Shown: positions 46,215 to 55,578 of the stretch, piece after piece
Layout: each line of letters starts with the position of its first letter
Position numbering within the stretch: the first letter of the stretch is position 1
Origin: Terriglobia bacterium
GTDB lineage: Bacteria; Acidobacteriota; Terriglobia; Bryobacterales; Bryobacteraceae
Length of the DNA: 64,000 nucleotides
Direction of reading: 5' to 3'
Assembly (NCBI GenBank): GCA_020073305.1
Contig: JAIQFK010000035.1
Span: 1-64,000 of the forward strand
Notes under the pieces: generated by a model
Seen by the model: only the letters and a program-made list of their open reading frames with translations
Databases searched by the model: none
What the model was told of the DNA's origin: nothing
Made by a program: the position numbers and the translations under genes

Positions 46215-47279
46215 CTACGCCGGTAAACGCCCGTTCATCAGGCGGTAAATGTACGCCAGGATTTCCGCCACCGCGCGATAGAGATGCGCGGGGATTTCCT
46301 GTCCAACCTCGGCTGATTTGTAGAGCGCCTGTGCCAGCGGCGGATTCTCGATGAGCGGAACCTGATGCTCGACCGCGCGTTGCCGGATGCGTAACGCCAG
46401 GTAGTTCTTCCCCTTCGCCACCACTTGCGGCGCCGACGTCCAGCCCAGCTCGTAGCGGATCGCCACGGCGAAATGCGTCGGGTTCACGATGACCGCCGTG
46501 GCCTTTGGAACCTGCTTCATCATGTTGCGCCGGATGCGATCGCGCATCAGCCGCCGCACCCGCATTTTCATTTGCGGGTTGCCTTCGGTTTCTTTGAATT
46601 CCTCTTTAATGTCCTGACGGCTCATGCGCAGATCTTGCGCGTACCTCCGCCGCTGCCGGACCAGGTCAATCGAGCCGAACAGCATAAACAATCCCGCTCC
46701 CCGCCAGAGCAGCGTGGTCAGCGAAACACCTACCTGCTTCGCTCCCATTTCCACGCCTTCGAGCGGCAGGACGAAGTTCTCCGCGAAGTGATCCCGAGAT
46801 ATGGCGTACACCGCGAGGCCGAACACGGGCAACATCACCATCGCTTGAATCAGTGCGGGAACATTCTGCCGCGGCAACTCGCGAAGGCGGGCGAGCGGGC
46901 TCAGCCGTTTGAAATCGGGGCTGATCTTTTTTAAGGTCAACCCGAACCGGGTCACTGCCAGTTGCGCCGCCAGTGTAATCACCAGCAACGCGCCCGCCGC
47001 CGACACCAGTGGAAGACCCGCGCGGAAAAGCAGATCTCCCGATATGTGTACGAGGTCGGTAATTTGCAGATTCGGCGCGAAAGCGCGCGCGATCAGAAAA
47101 CGCACGGTCTTGCGCGTCTGGTCCAGCCAGACCCCTCCCCACGTCGTCACGATCGCGGTGAATCCCAGGAACTGAATGGCCGCTACGAACTGCTTGGCCA
47201 CCGGGAACTGCCCTTCGCGCCGCGCTCGCTCCAGCCGCCGCGCGGTGGCCTGTTCTGTCTTTTGGCTTCGGTCGCTCAT
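46215..47279 (-). CDS. flhB: Flagellar export switch protein FlhB
   Basis: 354 aa. Four membrane segments and the autocleavage site NPTH (N about 266) in VIVNPTHFAVAIRYE, which sets substrate specificity. The N-terminal EKTEQATARRLERAR-like opening (SQKTEQATARRLERARREGQ) is diagnostic. Confidence 0.96.
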   Translation of the reverse strand: MSDRSQKTEQATARRLERARREGQFPVAKQFVAAIQFLGFTAIVTTWGGVWLDQTRKTVRFLIARAFAPNLQITDLVHISGDLLFRAGLPLVSAAGALLVITLAAQLAVTRFGLTLKKISPDFKRLSPLARLRELPRQNVPALIQAMVMLPVFGLAVYAISRDHFAENFVLPLEGVEMGAKQVGVSLTTLLWRGAGLFMLFGSIDLVRQRRRYAQDLRMSRQDIKEEFKETEGNPQMKMRVRRLMRDRIRRNMMKQVPKATAVIVNPTHFAVAIRYELGWTSAPQVVAKGKNYLALRIRQRAVEHQVPLIENPPLAQALYKSAEVGQEIPAHLYRAVAEILAYIYRLMNGRLPA

Positions 47280-47295
47280 CCCTGTTCCTGCATCA

Positions 47296-48069
47296 TCAGA
47301 ACCCCGCCGCCGTTGCCACTCGTGCGAACACCTGCTCCGCGTAGCCGCGATAGACGCGGGGGAACAGGACCGCCATCATGGCGAGCAGCGCGATCGTGGC
47401 CATCATCTTGACCGGAAACGCCAAAATCAGAAGCTGTATTTGTTGATTCAGCCGGCCCAGCAGCGCCATGGCGACGTCCACCAGCAGCAGCAGCGCCAAC
47501 ACCGGCATGGCCAGCCGCAAGCCCACGGAAAAGATGCCTGAACCCAAACGCAGAATCTTCTCCGCGCCCGCCGGAGTCATGACAAACGATCCCGCGGGAA
47601 ACGCGTCCAGGCTGCGCGCGAAAGCCCGGATGACCTCACGGTGCAGGCCCAGCGCAAAGAACAGCAAACCGGCGACCAACTGCGCAAAGACCACCAGAAT
47701 TCCGGAATCCGCCTGCGTCGCCGGATCGATCGTGGATGCGTAAGCGTACCCGGCCTGCAAGCCAATGATCTGGCCCGCCATGAGAAACGCCTCATTCAAC
47801 ACCGCGACCGCTACCCCGATCGTCAATCCCAGGGCCAGTTCCGCCATCATCGCAACGACGAGCGCGCCGATGAACGGCTCCGTCAGGTTGACGACTGGCC
47901 AGCGCGGAAACAGCGCCAGCGTCAAGCTCAGCGAGAGCACCACGCGCACCAGACCCGGGTTCGCGTTAATGCCGGGGATCGGCACAAAAATGAATGCGCC
48001 GCTCACCCGCGCCAACACCAGCACGAAGCCGAGGGCTGCCGGAAGTGCGATGGTCAGTTGAGCGGGCAC
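47296..48069 (-). CDS. fliR: Flagellar export protein FliR
   Basis: 257 aa, about six membrane segments. FLVLARVSGAFIFVPIPGI-like N-terminus (FVLVLARVSGAFIFVPIPGI) and the mid-protein AEAxLLAGQIIG-type loop (LNEAFLMAGQIIGLQAGYAYAS) identify FliR. Part of the FliPQR core of the export gate. Separated from fliQ by 3 bp. Confidence 0.95.
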   Translation of the reverse strand: MPAQLTIALPAALGFVLVLARVSGAFIFVPIPGINANPGLVRVVLSLSLTLALFPRWPVVNLTEPFIGALVVAMMAELALGLTIGVAVAVLNEAFLMAGQIIGLQAGYAYASTIDPATQADSGILVVFAQLVAGLLFFALGLHREVIRAFARSLDAFPAGSFVMTPAGAEKILRLGSGIFSVGLRLAMPVLALLLLVDVAMALLGRLNQQIQLLILAFPVKMMATIALLAMMAVLFPRVYRGYAEQVFARVATAAGF

Positions 48070-48072
48070 GGT

Positions 48073-48342
48073 TTACCTTGCGTACCTTCCCAGATCGCCC
48101 AGAATGAGGATCGTGTAGGTCGTCATTTTCTTGAGCATCCAGGGCATCAGCAGAACCGTTCCGAACAGGAACGCAATCAGCCGCGGCATGGTGCTGAATC
48201 CGGTGTCCTGAATGGACGTGACGATTTGAATCAAGCTGACCAAGATGCCCGCTGCAAAACCGATCAGCAGCAGCGGCGCACCAACCCAGAAGGTCAGCAG
48301 CAAGGTCTGGCGAATCGTTTCAACCACAAACTCAGGAGTCAT
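48073..48342 (-). CDS. fliQ: Flagellar export protein FliQ
   Basis: 89 aa with two membrane segments; VVETIRQTLLLTFWVGAPLL and the motif LVSLIQIVTSIQDTGFSTMP are typical of FliQ. Lies between fliP and fliR in the conserved order. Confidence 0.95.
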   Translation of the reverse strand: MTPEFVVETIRQTLLLTFWVGAPLLLIGFAAGILVSLIQIVTSIQDTGFSTMPRLIAFLFGTVLLMPWMLKKMTTYTILILGDLGRYAR

Positions 48343-48348
48343 GCGTTC

Positions 48349-49116
48349 TCACGTGTAGAAACTTTTCATCAGCGAGCCCAGCACCAGGTTCCACCCGTCC
48401 ACCAGCACGAAAAGCAGGACCTTGAATGGCGCCGAGATCATCACCGGCGGTAACTGCACCATGCCGATGGACAGCGTAACCGACGCCACCAGCAGGTCGA
48501 TCACTAGAAACGGCAGAAACAACACCGCCCCGATTTGAAACCCGGCCTTCAGCTCCGACACGATGTACGCCGGGATGAGGACCTTGAGATCCAGGTCGCT
48601 GGGATTTCGCGGTGACGGAGAATGTGTCACCTCCAGAAACAGGGCGACGTCTTTCTCGCGCGCGAATCGCGTCAGAAAAATCTTCAGCGGCTTGGAGCCT
48701 TCGTCAAAGGCCTGCTGATAGCTGAGCTGATTCTTCTCCATCGGCTCCCACCCTTTGTGGTACATCTCCGACGCCACGGGATTCATGATCAGGATGGTCA
48801 GGAACATCGACATGCCGATGAGCACCTGGTTGGAGGGGGTCGATTGCGTTCCGAGGGCCTGGCGCAGGAAGTGCAGCACCACCGTGATGCGCAGAAAAGG
48901 CGTGATCGACATCACCACCGCTGGCAGCAGCGTCAGCAGCGTCATCAGAATCACAATCTGCATGGGAACGCTCAGGGAGGGCCCCGGGCCTCCGCTGCCG
49001 CTGCTGATGCCGAATAGCGACCCTGCCGCGGCCGGCGGCGCCGCGTGTGCCAGCCCCGTCATGACAAGGAGCAATCCGCATCGCTCCGCCTTATTAAGAA
49101 CGTGGCTGAGGCTCAT
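48349..49116 (-). CDS. fliP: Flagellar export protein FliP
   Basis: About 255 aa. Signal peptide (about 1-26, LLLVMTGLAHA), then MTLLTLLPAVVMSITPFLRI and VLHFLRQALGTQSTPSNQVL, diagnostic for FliP, with the C-terminal membrane pair after FLPFLVIDLLVASVTLSIGM. ATG 49116 overlaps the fliO stop; the upstream frame is not used. Cleavage of the signal peptide is known in the family. Confidence 0.95.
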   Translation of the reverse strand: MSLSHVLNKAERCGLLLVMTGLAHAAPPAAAGSLFGISSGSGGPGPSLSVPMQIVILMTLLTLLPAVVMSITPFLRITVVLHFLRQALGTQSTPSNQVLIGMSMFLTILIMNPVASEMYHKGWEPMEKNQLSYQQAFDEGSKPLKIFLTRFAREKDVALFLEVTHSPSPRNPSDLDLKVLIPAYIVSELKAGFQIGAVLFLPFLVIDLLVASVTLSIGMVQLPPVMISAPFKVLLFVLVDGWNLVLGSLMKSFYT

Positions 49117-49409
49117 CGCGCGGCTCCATCGCTGATGACGTCCGCTTCTACCGATGGGCTCCACGCCAGGCGTTCGATCATCGTACAGCCGGAGGGCGAC
49201 AGCCCCAGCAGAATCGCGTGGTCCGCGACTCGAATCAGGTGCACCGAATGTTGTGGCGCCAGCGGAAGCCGCGCAATCGCCTCCAGGTGTTTGGCCGATT
49301 TGCGGCGCGCTGGCCCCCGATAGTGCGCGAAGCCGCGGCTCCGCAGCAGCCACAGTGTGGCTGCCAGCAGCCCAAGAACCAGAAACACAGCCAAAACTTG
49401 CTGGACCAT
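49113..49409 (-). CDS. fliO: Flagellar assembly protein FliO
   Basis: 98 aa, one N-terminal membrane segment (about 4-24) and a cytoplasmic part with LEAIARLPLAPQHSVHLIRV and DHAILLGLSPSG, the FliO pattern. It helps FliP assemble. Begins the fliO-P-Q-R-flhB-A-F-fliA unit; flgE lies 36 bp upstream on the same strand. Confidence 0.88.
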   Translation of the reverse strand: MVQQVLAVFLVLGLLAATLWLLRSRGFAHYRGPARRKSAKHLEAIARLPLAPQHSVHLIRVADHAILLGLSPSGCTMIERLAWSPSVEADVISDGAAR

Positions 49410-49445
49410 TTATGTCCTCGGATCGGCGTCGGCGCCGAGCGGCAT

Positions 49446-50720
49446 CTATTGCTTGAGATTGATGGTGTCCTGCGTGAGCGTGTCGGTCGTGGTGATGACC
49501 TTGGCGTTCGCCTCGTAAGACCGCTGCATCACGATCAGGCGCGTAAACTCAGTCGCGATATCTACAGTCGAAGACTCGAGCGACCCGCCCAGCACCTGCC
49601 CGCGGCCTCCGGTTTGCGGAGTGCCGATCGCCGGTGGTGCCGTGCCCGGTCCGATCTGGAAATTGTTCTGCCCCTCGGAAACCAGCGTGTCCGGGTTGCT
49701 GATGGAAGCCAGCGCAATCTGCGCAATCGTGTTCTGCTGGCCGTTAGAATACTGCGCAATGATCTCGCCCCCATTGGTCATCGTCACGTGCACCAGTTCA
49801 GCGGCCACTAGGCCGTCCTGGTGGTTCGAGGCCGTGGCGCTCGGCTGCGCGTACTGCGTGATGTCCGGCTGCCCCAGCGCACTGTATAGCGACCAATTGA
49901 TTGCTAAATCCGCGGCGCCGTCCTTGAGACCCGCAATGGTGACGGGAACCAGTCCGTTGGTCGCGGGCGGTGGCGGGGCCGGCGTGATCAGTTTTCCGGT
50001 AGCGTCAAACGTGAGCGAGCCGGCTGCACTCGCAACCGGGAATGGAGTTCCCGCGGTGCCCGCAGTTACGTCTTCGCCCGGAAGGGTCACGTTGTAGCTC
50101 CATGTGTTGGCGGCCGTCTTCGAGAAGTTCACGGTGAGCACATGTGTGGTGCCCAGCGAATCCACCACCTGAACGGCCGTCGAGAAGTTGGCTTGCGGCG
50201 TAGCCAGTGTCGCCGACGCGTCCAGGTTCATGTTTATGGACATGTTGGTGGTCGCCGTGGGCTGGCGCAACGCCCCCGATGGGATCACGATGTTGGCGAT
50301 CGCGCCGTTCGTATTCAGGACGCCATTGTTGGCTACCCAACCTTGTACGCTCTGACCGGCCTGGGTCACCAGGTTGCCGTTAGCATCCACTTCAAAATTG
50401 CCGGCGCGAGTATAGTTGACCAGGCCCGAAGGATCGCGCACGATGAAGAAACCGTCCCCCTGAATGGCGGCATCGAACGCGCCGTTGGTCGTTTGAATGG
50501 CGCCTTGCGTGAAATTCTGGACCGCGGTCGCTTGTGCCCCCAGCCCCGCGGCAGTCTGGCTCGTTCCCAAGCCCAAGGATTGCGCTACGATGTCGGCGAA
50601 ATTCACCGTGCTCGCTTTGAAACCCGTGGTGTTCAGATTCGCCAGATTGTTGCCCACTACATCCACGCCCAGCTCGGCTGCAGTAAGACCGGTTAAAGCC
50701 GTAGTAAATGAATTAAACAT
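49446..50720 (-). CDS. flgE: Flagellar hook protein FlgE
   Basis: 424 aa. N-terminal MFNSFTTALTGLTAAELGVD with NNLANLNTTGFKAS, the FlaG/hook domain GDGFFIVRDPSGLVNYTRAGNFEVD, and the C-terminal EFTRLIVMQRSYEANAKVI. It forms the hook, whose length is set by FliK. Order on the strand: fliK, flgD, flgE. Confidence 0.95.
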   Translation of the reverse strand: MFNSFTTALTGLTAAELGVDVVGNNLANLNTTGFKASTVNFADIVAQSLGLGTSQTAAGLGAQATAVQNFTQGAIQTTNGAFDAAIQGDGFFIVRDPSGLVNYTRAGNFEVDANGNLVTQAGQSVQGWVANNGVLNTNGAIANIVIPSGALRQPTATTNMSINMNLDASATLATPQANFSTAVQVVDSLGTTHVLTVNFSKTAANTWSYNVTLPGEDVTAGTAGTPFPVASAAGSLTFDATGKLITPAPPPPATNGLVPVTIAGLKDGAADLAINWSLYSALGQPDITQYAQPSATASNHQDGLVAAELVHVTMTNGGEIIAQYSNGQQNTIAQIALASISNPDTLVSEGQNNFQIGPGTAPPAIGTPQTGGRGQVLGGSLESSTVDIATEFTRLIVMQRSYEANAKVITTTDTLTQDTINLKQ

Positions 50721-50750
50721 TGCATTCTCCTTTTGTCTTGGTGCCTCTCT

Positions 50751-51068
50751 TTACGGTTTGGCCGGCGCTCCACTTGCCGGATTACCGGGCGTCTGCCCAA
50801 CTTGGGTCAGATCCACATGAAGCTGCTGCAATTTCGTGTTGGCGTTAATCATCTGCTCCAGTTGGCTGAACTGCGCTAGTTGAGCGACGAATTGCGTTCC
50901 GTCAACGGGATTCGTCGGATCCTGATGCTTGAGCTGCGTTACCAGAAGCTGGAGAAACGTTTGCTCGTCAGCCCCTGGCAGATTCGTCGTTGGGGTGCTT
51001 GCAGGCGCCGGCGACGGTGCCGGGTTGGGATTTTGATTCGACGTTATCGGATTGCTGATGGTGGCCAT
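50751..51068 (-). CDS. flgD: Hook cap protein FlgD, short form
   Basis: 105 aa. The conserved N-terminal FlgD segment is present: [38 protein letters not shown] (about 36-73). The C-terminal FnIII/tudor-like domains of the usual 220-residue protein are missing; the frame ends in a Pro/Ala tail. It starts within the end of fliK (25-bp overlap). Confidence 0.92.
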   Translation of the reverse strand: MATISNPITSNQNPNPAPSPAPASTPTTNLPGADEQTFLQLLVTQLKHQDPTNPVDGTQFVAQLAQFSQLEQMINANTKLQQLHVDLTQVGQTPGNPASGAPAKP

Positions 51069-52813
51069 ACGCTGTTACTCCTTTGAAGACTAGATTCCAG
51101 TTCGCCCATCCACTTCGGCCTCTGGGACTCTGACTCGGGGTCCTGTGAATTCTCCTGCTGCCCACTCCCCTTGCCGCCGTTGTTCTGCTGCTGGGAGGAT
51201 CCGCGGCGCGATGGCGAATCCTGGCTGCGGTCGCCCGCATCATTTCCGCCCGGCTGCCATGCCTCCGCTCGATAACCGCCGTGCTCCAGACGGCCGACCA
51301 GATCGGACAGGCCTTCCCGCAAGCCGTGCGTCAGCCCGGCGTCCGGAGTGCGCACCGTAACGTGCAACTCACCCGCTCTCTCGCTCAGACGGACTTGTAC
51401 GCTTTGGTCCTTGCTTGATAGGTTGAGGGAAATATCGCGAACGATTTCGCCGGCGCGCTCCGCCGGCTCGTTTTGCGCTTCCAGAAACTGTGGGGCCCGG
51501 TCATCCCGTGCGGACTTCGTATTCGTTGTGCTTCGCCCGCCCGCCACGTTGCCGCTCGGAGGCCCCGCCACAGCAACTCCGGAAGAAGGATTCTGCGTCC
51601 CCGCCCCAGGGTTCGATCCCTCACGCCCGGTCGCCGCTATTCGAGCTGCGATCGTACCGGAAGTCGCCTGTGTATTTGAGGCCCGGCCTGCCGTCGGTTG
51701 CGGAGTGACGGGCGCGCTTGCTTGGGGTTGCGCTGTCATCTGCGCATCCGGGTTCGGCGCTGTTGCCGGTTGCGAAGCCGGCGAGAGTGTGAGCGTTGCC
51801 TGCGTTTTCTGAAGTGCGCCGGTAGTAGGCTGCGCCTGTGTCTCACCGGCCCCTGCGCTCGCATTGGGCTCTCGGTCGCTTGGCGCGTCACCCGAGCTGC
51901 CGTCTGAGGCTTGGCCTTCGAACCCTGAAGCCGCAACGGCCACGGCCTCCACTTCGGACGCCTGTGGCGGTTGTGGCTCCGCTACCCGTTGCGCCGTGCG
52001 TGCCGCGGATGCGCTGGGATCGCCCGCCGGACCTGCATGGCTCTGTGTCTTGGCGGAGTCGCCATCCAACCCTGCAAACCGCGAAGCGGCAATCGCCGCC
52101 TGCCCTTCGTTCGGCGTGATCCACTTGGGATCTGGCGTTCGCGCGGAAATTTGAGCCGCGAATGCTAATTCATTCGGCTCTCCCGCATTCCGCTCCGCCT
52201 CGATGGCGCCGTCGCTTCCGCCGGCTGCCTTGCTGATTTCCGATCGCGCATCGCGTGTGTCCTGCGCTTGCTGCGGCGCGTCCGGCGCGGCGCTGTCAAC
52301 CGGCCGGTTTGCGCCTGCGTTCGGGGCGTCCGCCGTCTTCTCCTCGCCAGCGACCTGACCGAACGGATTCGCCACCGTGCTCGTGGGAACCGTGTAACCC
52401 GAACCAGGAAGCTGCGCGAGTTCCTGGCTGGAAGCCGGCTGAGGCTGACTGCCTTTCGGCAGAACGTCCCCCAAGATGTCCAGGAATTGCGCCCGTTCAG
52501 TGTCTGGGTTCGTCGTGGCTGGCTGTAAACGGTTCGCCGCCGGATCCGCCAACGGATTCGCCTTGCGTGCTTCTCTTCTCGCCGCCCGGCTACTGAGCCG
52601 GCCCGCCAACCGATCTTGCGGTGCAACTCGCGGAGCGTCGCTCTGGTTTGCGTCGGGATTCGCCTGGCCCGCAGCGCCCGATCCTCCCTGCGCCGGTGCC
52701 GGTTGTTGACTGCGGCCGCCGCCCGACAGAATTCGACTTGCAACCGGGCCCGGGTGGTTCGACGGGTCCGCGTGCAAACCGGCAGGCGCGCTAACGGAGT
52801 TAGAGACGAGCAC
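51044..52813 (-). CDS. fliK: Hook-length control protein FliK
   Basis: 589 aa. Long low-complexity region rich in Ala, Pro, Gln and Thr (about 1-430), then the conserved C-terminal domain with [20 protein letters not shown] and [25 protein letters not shown]. It measures hook length and switches export to filament subunits through FlhB. The start (GTG at 52813) has only a weak ribosome site. The divergent region to flgF holds two candidate regulatory sites. Confidence 0.85.
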   Translation of the reverse strand: MLVSNSVSAPAGLHADPSNHPGPVASRILSGGGRSQQPAPAQGGSGAAGQANPDANQSDAPRVAPQDRLAGRLSSRAARREARKANPLADPAANRLQPATTNPDTERAQFLDILGDVLPKGSQPQPASSQELAQLPGSGYTVPTSTVANPFGQVAGEEKTADAPNAGANRPVDSAAPDAPQQAQDTRDARSEISKAAGGSDGAIEAERNAGEPNELAFAAQISARTPDPKWITPNEGQAAIAASRFAGLDGDSAKTQSHAGPAGDPSASAARTAQRVAEPQPPQASEVEAVAVAASGFEGQASDGSSGDAPSDREPNASAGAGETQAQPTTGALQKTQATLTLSPASQPATAPNPDAQMTAQPQASAPVTPQPTAGRASNTQATSGTIAARIAATGREGSNPGAGTQNPSSGVAVAGPPSGNVAGGRSTTNTKSARDDRAPQFLEAQNEPAERAGEIVRDISLNLSSKDQSVQVRLSERAGELHVTVRTPDAGLTHGLREGLSDLVGRLEHGGYRAEAWQPGGNDAGDRSQDSPSRRGSSQQQNNGGKGSGQQENSQDPESESQRPKWMGELESSLQRSNSVWPPSAIR

Positions 52814-52897
52814 GCCCCAGAGGGTGCAGGTGAAGGCCCAGGCAAAGGCCTTAGATTCTCAGGGGTTTATACGTAGAAGGGACGTCAAAATCATGAC

Positions 52898-52918
52898 TTT
52901 TGCCGGTTTCTGGCAAAA
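52898..52918. promoter_or_regulatory. TTTTGCC/GGCAAAA inverted repeat between fliK and flgF
   Basis: TTTTGCC (52898-52904) and GGCAAAA (52912-52918) form a perfect 7-bp inverted repeat around a 7-base spacer, in the middle of the divergent promoter region. It could be a protein-binding palindrome or a small hairpin. Confidence 0.45.
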
Positions 52919-52951
52919 TCTTGACGCCTGGCCAGATCTCTCCTGATCTGC

Positions 52952-52979
52952 TTATCGGCGGAAGGTCGCTGATTCTCTA
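52952..52979 (-). promoter_or_regulatory. Candidate sigma-28 promoter of fliK-flgD-flgE
   Basis: On the minus strand TAGA (52979-52976), 16 bp, then an exact GCCGATAA (52959-52952). It would transcribe towards fliK, about 139 bp away. Control of hook genes by a FliA-type factor would be unusual. Confidence 0.45.
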
Positions 52980-53043
52980 GGGCCTTTTTTCACCCCCACC
53001 CTTCGGCCTCCCACTTGCTCCTCGCAGCACCCGGATATTTTCG

Positions 53044-53787
53044 ATGGATCCTCTTACCATTGCCGCCGCCAGCGGCTTGCGGGCCCGCACCGAAACCCTC
53101 GACCTGCTGGCTAACAACCTGGCCAATGCCGCTACCAGCGGCTATAAATCAGATCACGAATTCTACAACCTCTACGTTTCGCCCGAAGTCCAGGACTTCG
53201 CAGGCCCCGGCGCCCCCACCACCGTCCCCGTCATCGAGAAGAACTGGACGGATTTCTCCCAGGGTACCCTGCTCCGCACCGACAACAAGCTCGATCTCGC
53301 GCTTGATGGCAAAGGCTTCTTCACCGCCAAAGGCCCGTCGGGTCCGCTCTACACGCGCAACGGCAGCTTTCGGCTCTCGGCCAAAGGCCAGCTCACCACC
53401 TCCGAAGGCTATCCACTGCTCACCGAGGACAACAAGACCATTCAGTCCCAGTCCGAAAGTCCGCTCGAGGTTTCGCCGGACGGCGAGGTGCAACAGGATG
53501 GACAAACTCTCGGTAAACTGCGGCTCGTTGATTTCTCCAAGGCTACGCCGGTCGCCAAGTTCGGGAACACTTATTTCCAGATGACCGACCCGCTCGCGAA
53601 ACCGGCTCCGGCCGCAAACGTCGCCGTCGAGCAGGGAAGAATCGAAAGCTCGAATGTCTCGCCCGCCGAGTCCGCCGTTCGCCTGGTCAACGTCATGCGC
53701 CAGTTCGAAATGTTGCAGCGCGCCATCACGCTCAACGCGCAGATGAACCGGAGCGCGGTCGAAGAAGTCGCAAAGGTGACCTCGTAA
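53044..53787 (+). CDS. flgF: Flagellar rod protein FlgF
   Basis: 247 aa. N-terminal rod motif RARTETLDLLANNLANAATSGYKS, the hook-basal domain GKGFFTAKGPSGPLYTRNGSF, and C-terminal AVRLVNVMRQFEMLQRAI. Start ATG 53044. It begins the plus-strand flgF-G-A-H-I-J-M set; flgG follows after 46 bp. Confidence 0.92.
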   Translation: MDPLTIAAASGLRARTETLDLLANNLANAATSGYKSDHEFYNLYVSPEVQDFAGPGAPTTVPVIEKNWTDFSQGTLLRTDNKLDLALDGKGFFTAKGPSGPLYTRNGSFRLSAKGQLTTSEGYPLLTEDNKTIQSQSESPLEVSPDGEVQQDGQTLGKLRLVDFSKATPVAKFGNTYFQMTDPLAKPAPAANVAVEQGRIESSNVSPAESAVRLVNVMRQFEMLQRAITLNAQMNRSAVEEVAKVTS

Positions 53788-53833
53788 ATGACAACCATAG
53801 GCCGCCACACGAACAGATATCTAAGGAGGAACC

Positions 53834-54625
53834 ATGATTCGCGCACTATATAGCGCTGCCACCGGTATGACGGCGCAACAAACCAACGTCGACAACATCG
53901 CTAATAATTTGGCCAACGCCAATACCGCCGGTTACAAAATGCGCCGCGCCCAATTTCAAGACCTGCTCTATCAAAGCTTGGTGCAGCCCGGCACGGCCTC
54001 GGGACAGCAGACCATCGTCCCGGCCGGTTTGCAGCTCGGCATGGGCACGCGCACGTCCTCCAACGAAATTATTTTCAGCCAGGGCAATTTCTCGCAAACC
54101 AACAACCCGCTCGATCTGGTGATTCAGGGCAGCGGCTTCTTTCAAGTGCTCCGCCCCACCGGCGAAATCGCCTACACCCGCGATGGATCCTTCCAGGTCG
54201 ATAAGAACGGGAACCTGGTAACGGGCTCCGGCGACCCGGTCCAGCCGCAAATCACCATTCCACCGAACGCTCAGGCGATCCACATTGCCACCGACGGAAC
54301 GGTCAGTTACACGCTCCCGGGCCAGACCGCGGCCCAGCTTGCCGGCCAAATGCAGCTCGCCAATTTCCAGAACCCCGCGGGCCTCAACAGCATCGGCCAG
54401 AACCTCTATATACCGACCGACGCCTCGGGCGACGCCATCGTCGCCGCCCCCGGTGGACAGGAAGGCATCGGCACTCTGCTTCAGGGCTACACCGAGCAGT
54501 CCAACGTCAGCGTGGTGGACGAATTCATCAACCTGATCACGGCCCAGCGCGCTTACGAAGCGAATTCCAAAGTGGTCAAGGCCGCCGACGAAATGTATCA
54601 GCAGGTCAACAACCTGACGCAATGA
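53834..54625 (+). CDS. flgG: Flagellar distal rod protein FlgG
   Basis: 263 aa. MIRALYSAATGMTAQQTNVDNIANNLANANTAGYK-type start, the domain GSGFFQVLRPTGEIAYTRDGSF, and C-terminal EFINLITAQRAYEANSKVV, all canonical. AAGGAGG lies 7 bases upstream of the ATG. Overlaps flgA by 4 bp (ATGA). Confidence 0.96.
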   Translation: MIRALYSAATGMTAQQTNVDNIANNLANANTAGYKMRRAQFQDLLYQSLVQPGTASGQQTIVPAGLQLGMGTRTSSNEIIFSQGNFSQTNNPLDLVIQGSGFFQVLRPTGEIAYTRDGSFQVDKNGNLVTGSGDPVQPQITIPPNAQAIHIATDGTVSYTLPGQTAAQLAGQMQLANFQNPAGLNSIGQNLYIPTDASGDAIVAAPGGQEGIGTLLQGYTEQSNVSVVDEFINLITAQRAYEANSKVVKAADEMYQQVNNLTQ

Positions 54626-55578
54626 CGCTCCCGGCCCATCTCTTGATGGTGCTGTCGCTCGCGGCCGCCGGTACTCTGGCCGCCGCCGAACCGCCGGTTT
54701 CCTCATGCCTGAATGTCGAGGGCGACGCCATCCTGGCCCGCGATCTCGCACAGGCGCTACCCGTGTTTTCTGCCCTGCCGCCGGACACCAGGATCGGTTA
54801 CGCACCTATCCCCGGTGTCCGGCGGTTTTTTTATGCGTCCGAGCTGCGCCGCCTGTCTGCGCGCTACCACATCGCCTTTTCCAACGCGGGCGGCATCTGC
54901 TTCGAACGCACCATGGAGACTCTCCAGCCCGAACGCGTCGCCCAGGCCATGCGCCAGGCTCTCGGCCAGCCCGGCGCCCACATCGAGATTAAAGAGTTGA
55001 GCCAGTATCCGGTGCCGCACGGCGAGGTCCGCTTCGATCGTTCAACCTTGCCGGCGGCACCCTCCTTGGTGAACATAGCGCCCCAGTTGTGGAGAGGCTT
55101 CGTGAAATACGGCGGCGATCATCGCTTTGCCATCTGGGCTCGGGCCACCATCCTCGTCCGCGCCGCCAGGGTTGTGGCCACGGAGGACTTGCCGGCCGGC
55201 CACCCCATCCAAGCTCACCAGGTACGAATCGAGGAGTTTGACGCTCCTCCCTCCAACCAGCCGCCTCCTCCGTCACTGGAGCAGGTGGTGGGCAAGTGGC
55301 CGCGAAAGCCGATCGTAGCTTCGGCCGCGCTGACCGCTCTTCAAGTCGAAGAACCGAAAGACATCGAGCGGGGCGCGCTGGTCGCTGTCGACGTGCGCTG
55401 TGGAGGCGCACATCTCGCACTGCCAGGCCGCGCACTCGCCGATGGCCGCAAGGGCGACACGATCCCCATACGAAACACCGTGAACGGTAAAACCTTCTCC
55501 GCCCGCGTCCAGGACAAAGACCACGTCGTGCTTACCGCCACTCTCCCTTCCATCCTGGCAAAGGACCAGAATCAATGA
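54622..55578 (+). CDS. flgA: P-ring assembly chaperone FlgA
   Basis: 318 aa. Signal peptide (about 1-22), then SAF-domain-like motifs: VVATEDLPAGHPIQAHQVRI and the C-terminal DTIPIRNTVNGKTFSARVQD characteristic of FlgA. A large N-terminal half (about 25-170) is less conserved. Periplasmic chaperone of FlgI, encoded two genes on. Overlaps flgH by 4 bp. Confidence 0.9.
   Translation: MTLPAHLLMVLSLAAAGTLAAAEPPVSSCLNVEGDAILARDLAQALPVFSALPPDTRIGYAPIPGVRRFFYASELRRLSARYHIAFSNAGGICFERTMETLQPERVAQAMRQALGQPGAHIEIKELSQYPVPHGEVRFDRSTLPAAPSLVNIAPQLWRGFVKYGGDHRFAIWARATILVRAARVVATEDLPAGHPIQAHQVRIEEFDAPPSNQPPPPSLEQVVGKWPRKPIVASAALTALQVEEPKDIERGALVAVDVRCGGAHLALPGRALADGRKGDTIPIRNTVNGKTFSARVQDKDHVVLTATLPSILAKDQNQ

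Noticed and set aside
52912-52927. TGGCAAAATCTTGAC as a sigma-54 promoter before flgF
   Set aside because: Spacing is one base short and the -12 GC is missing.
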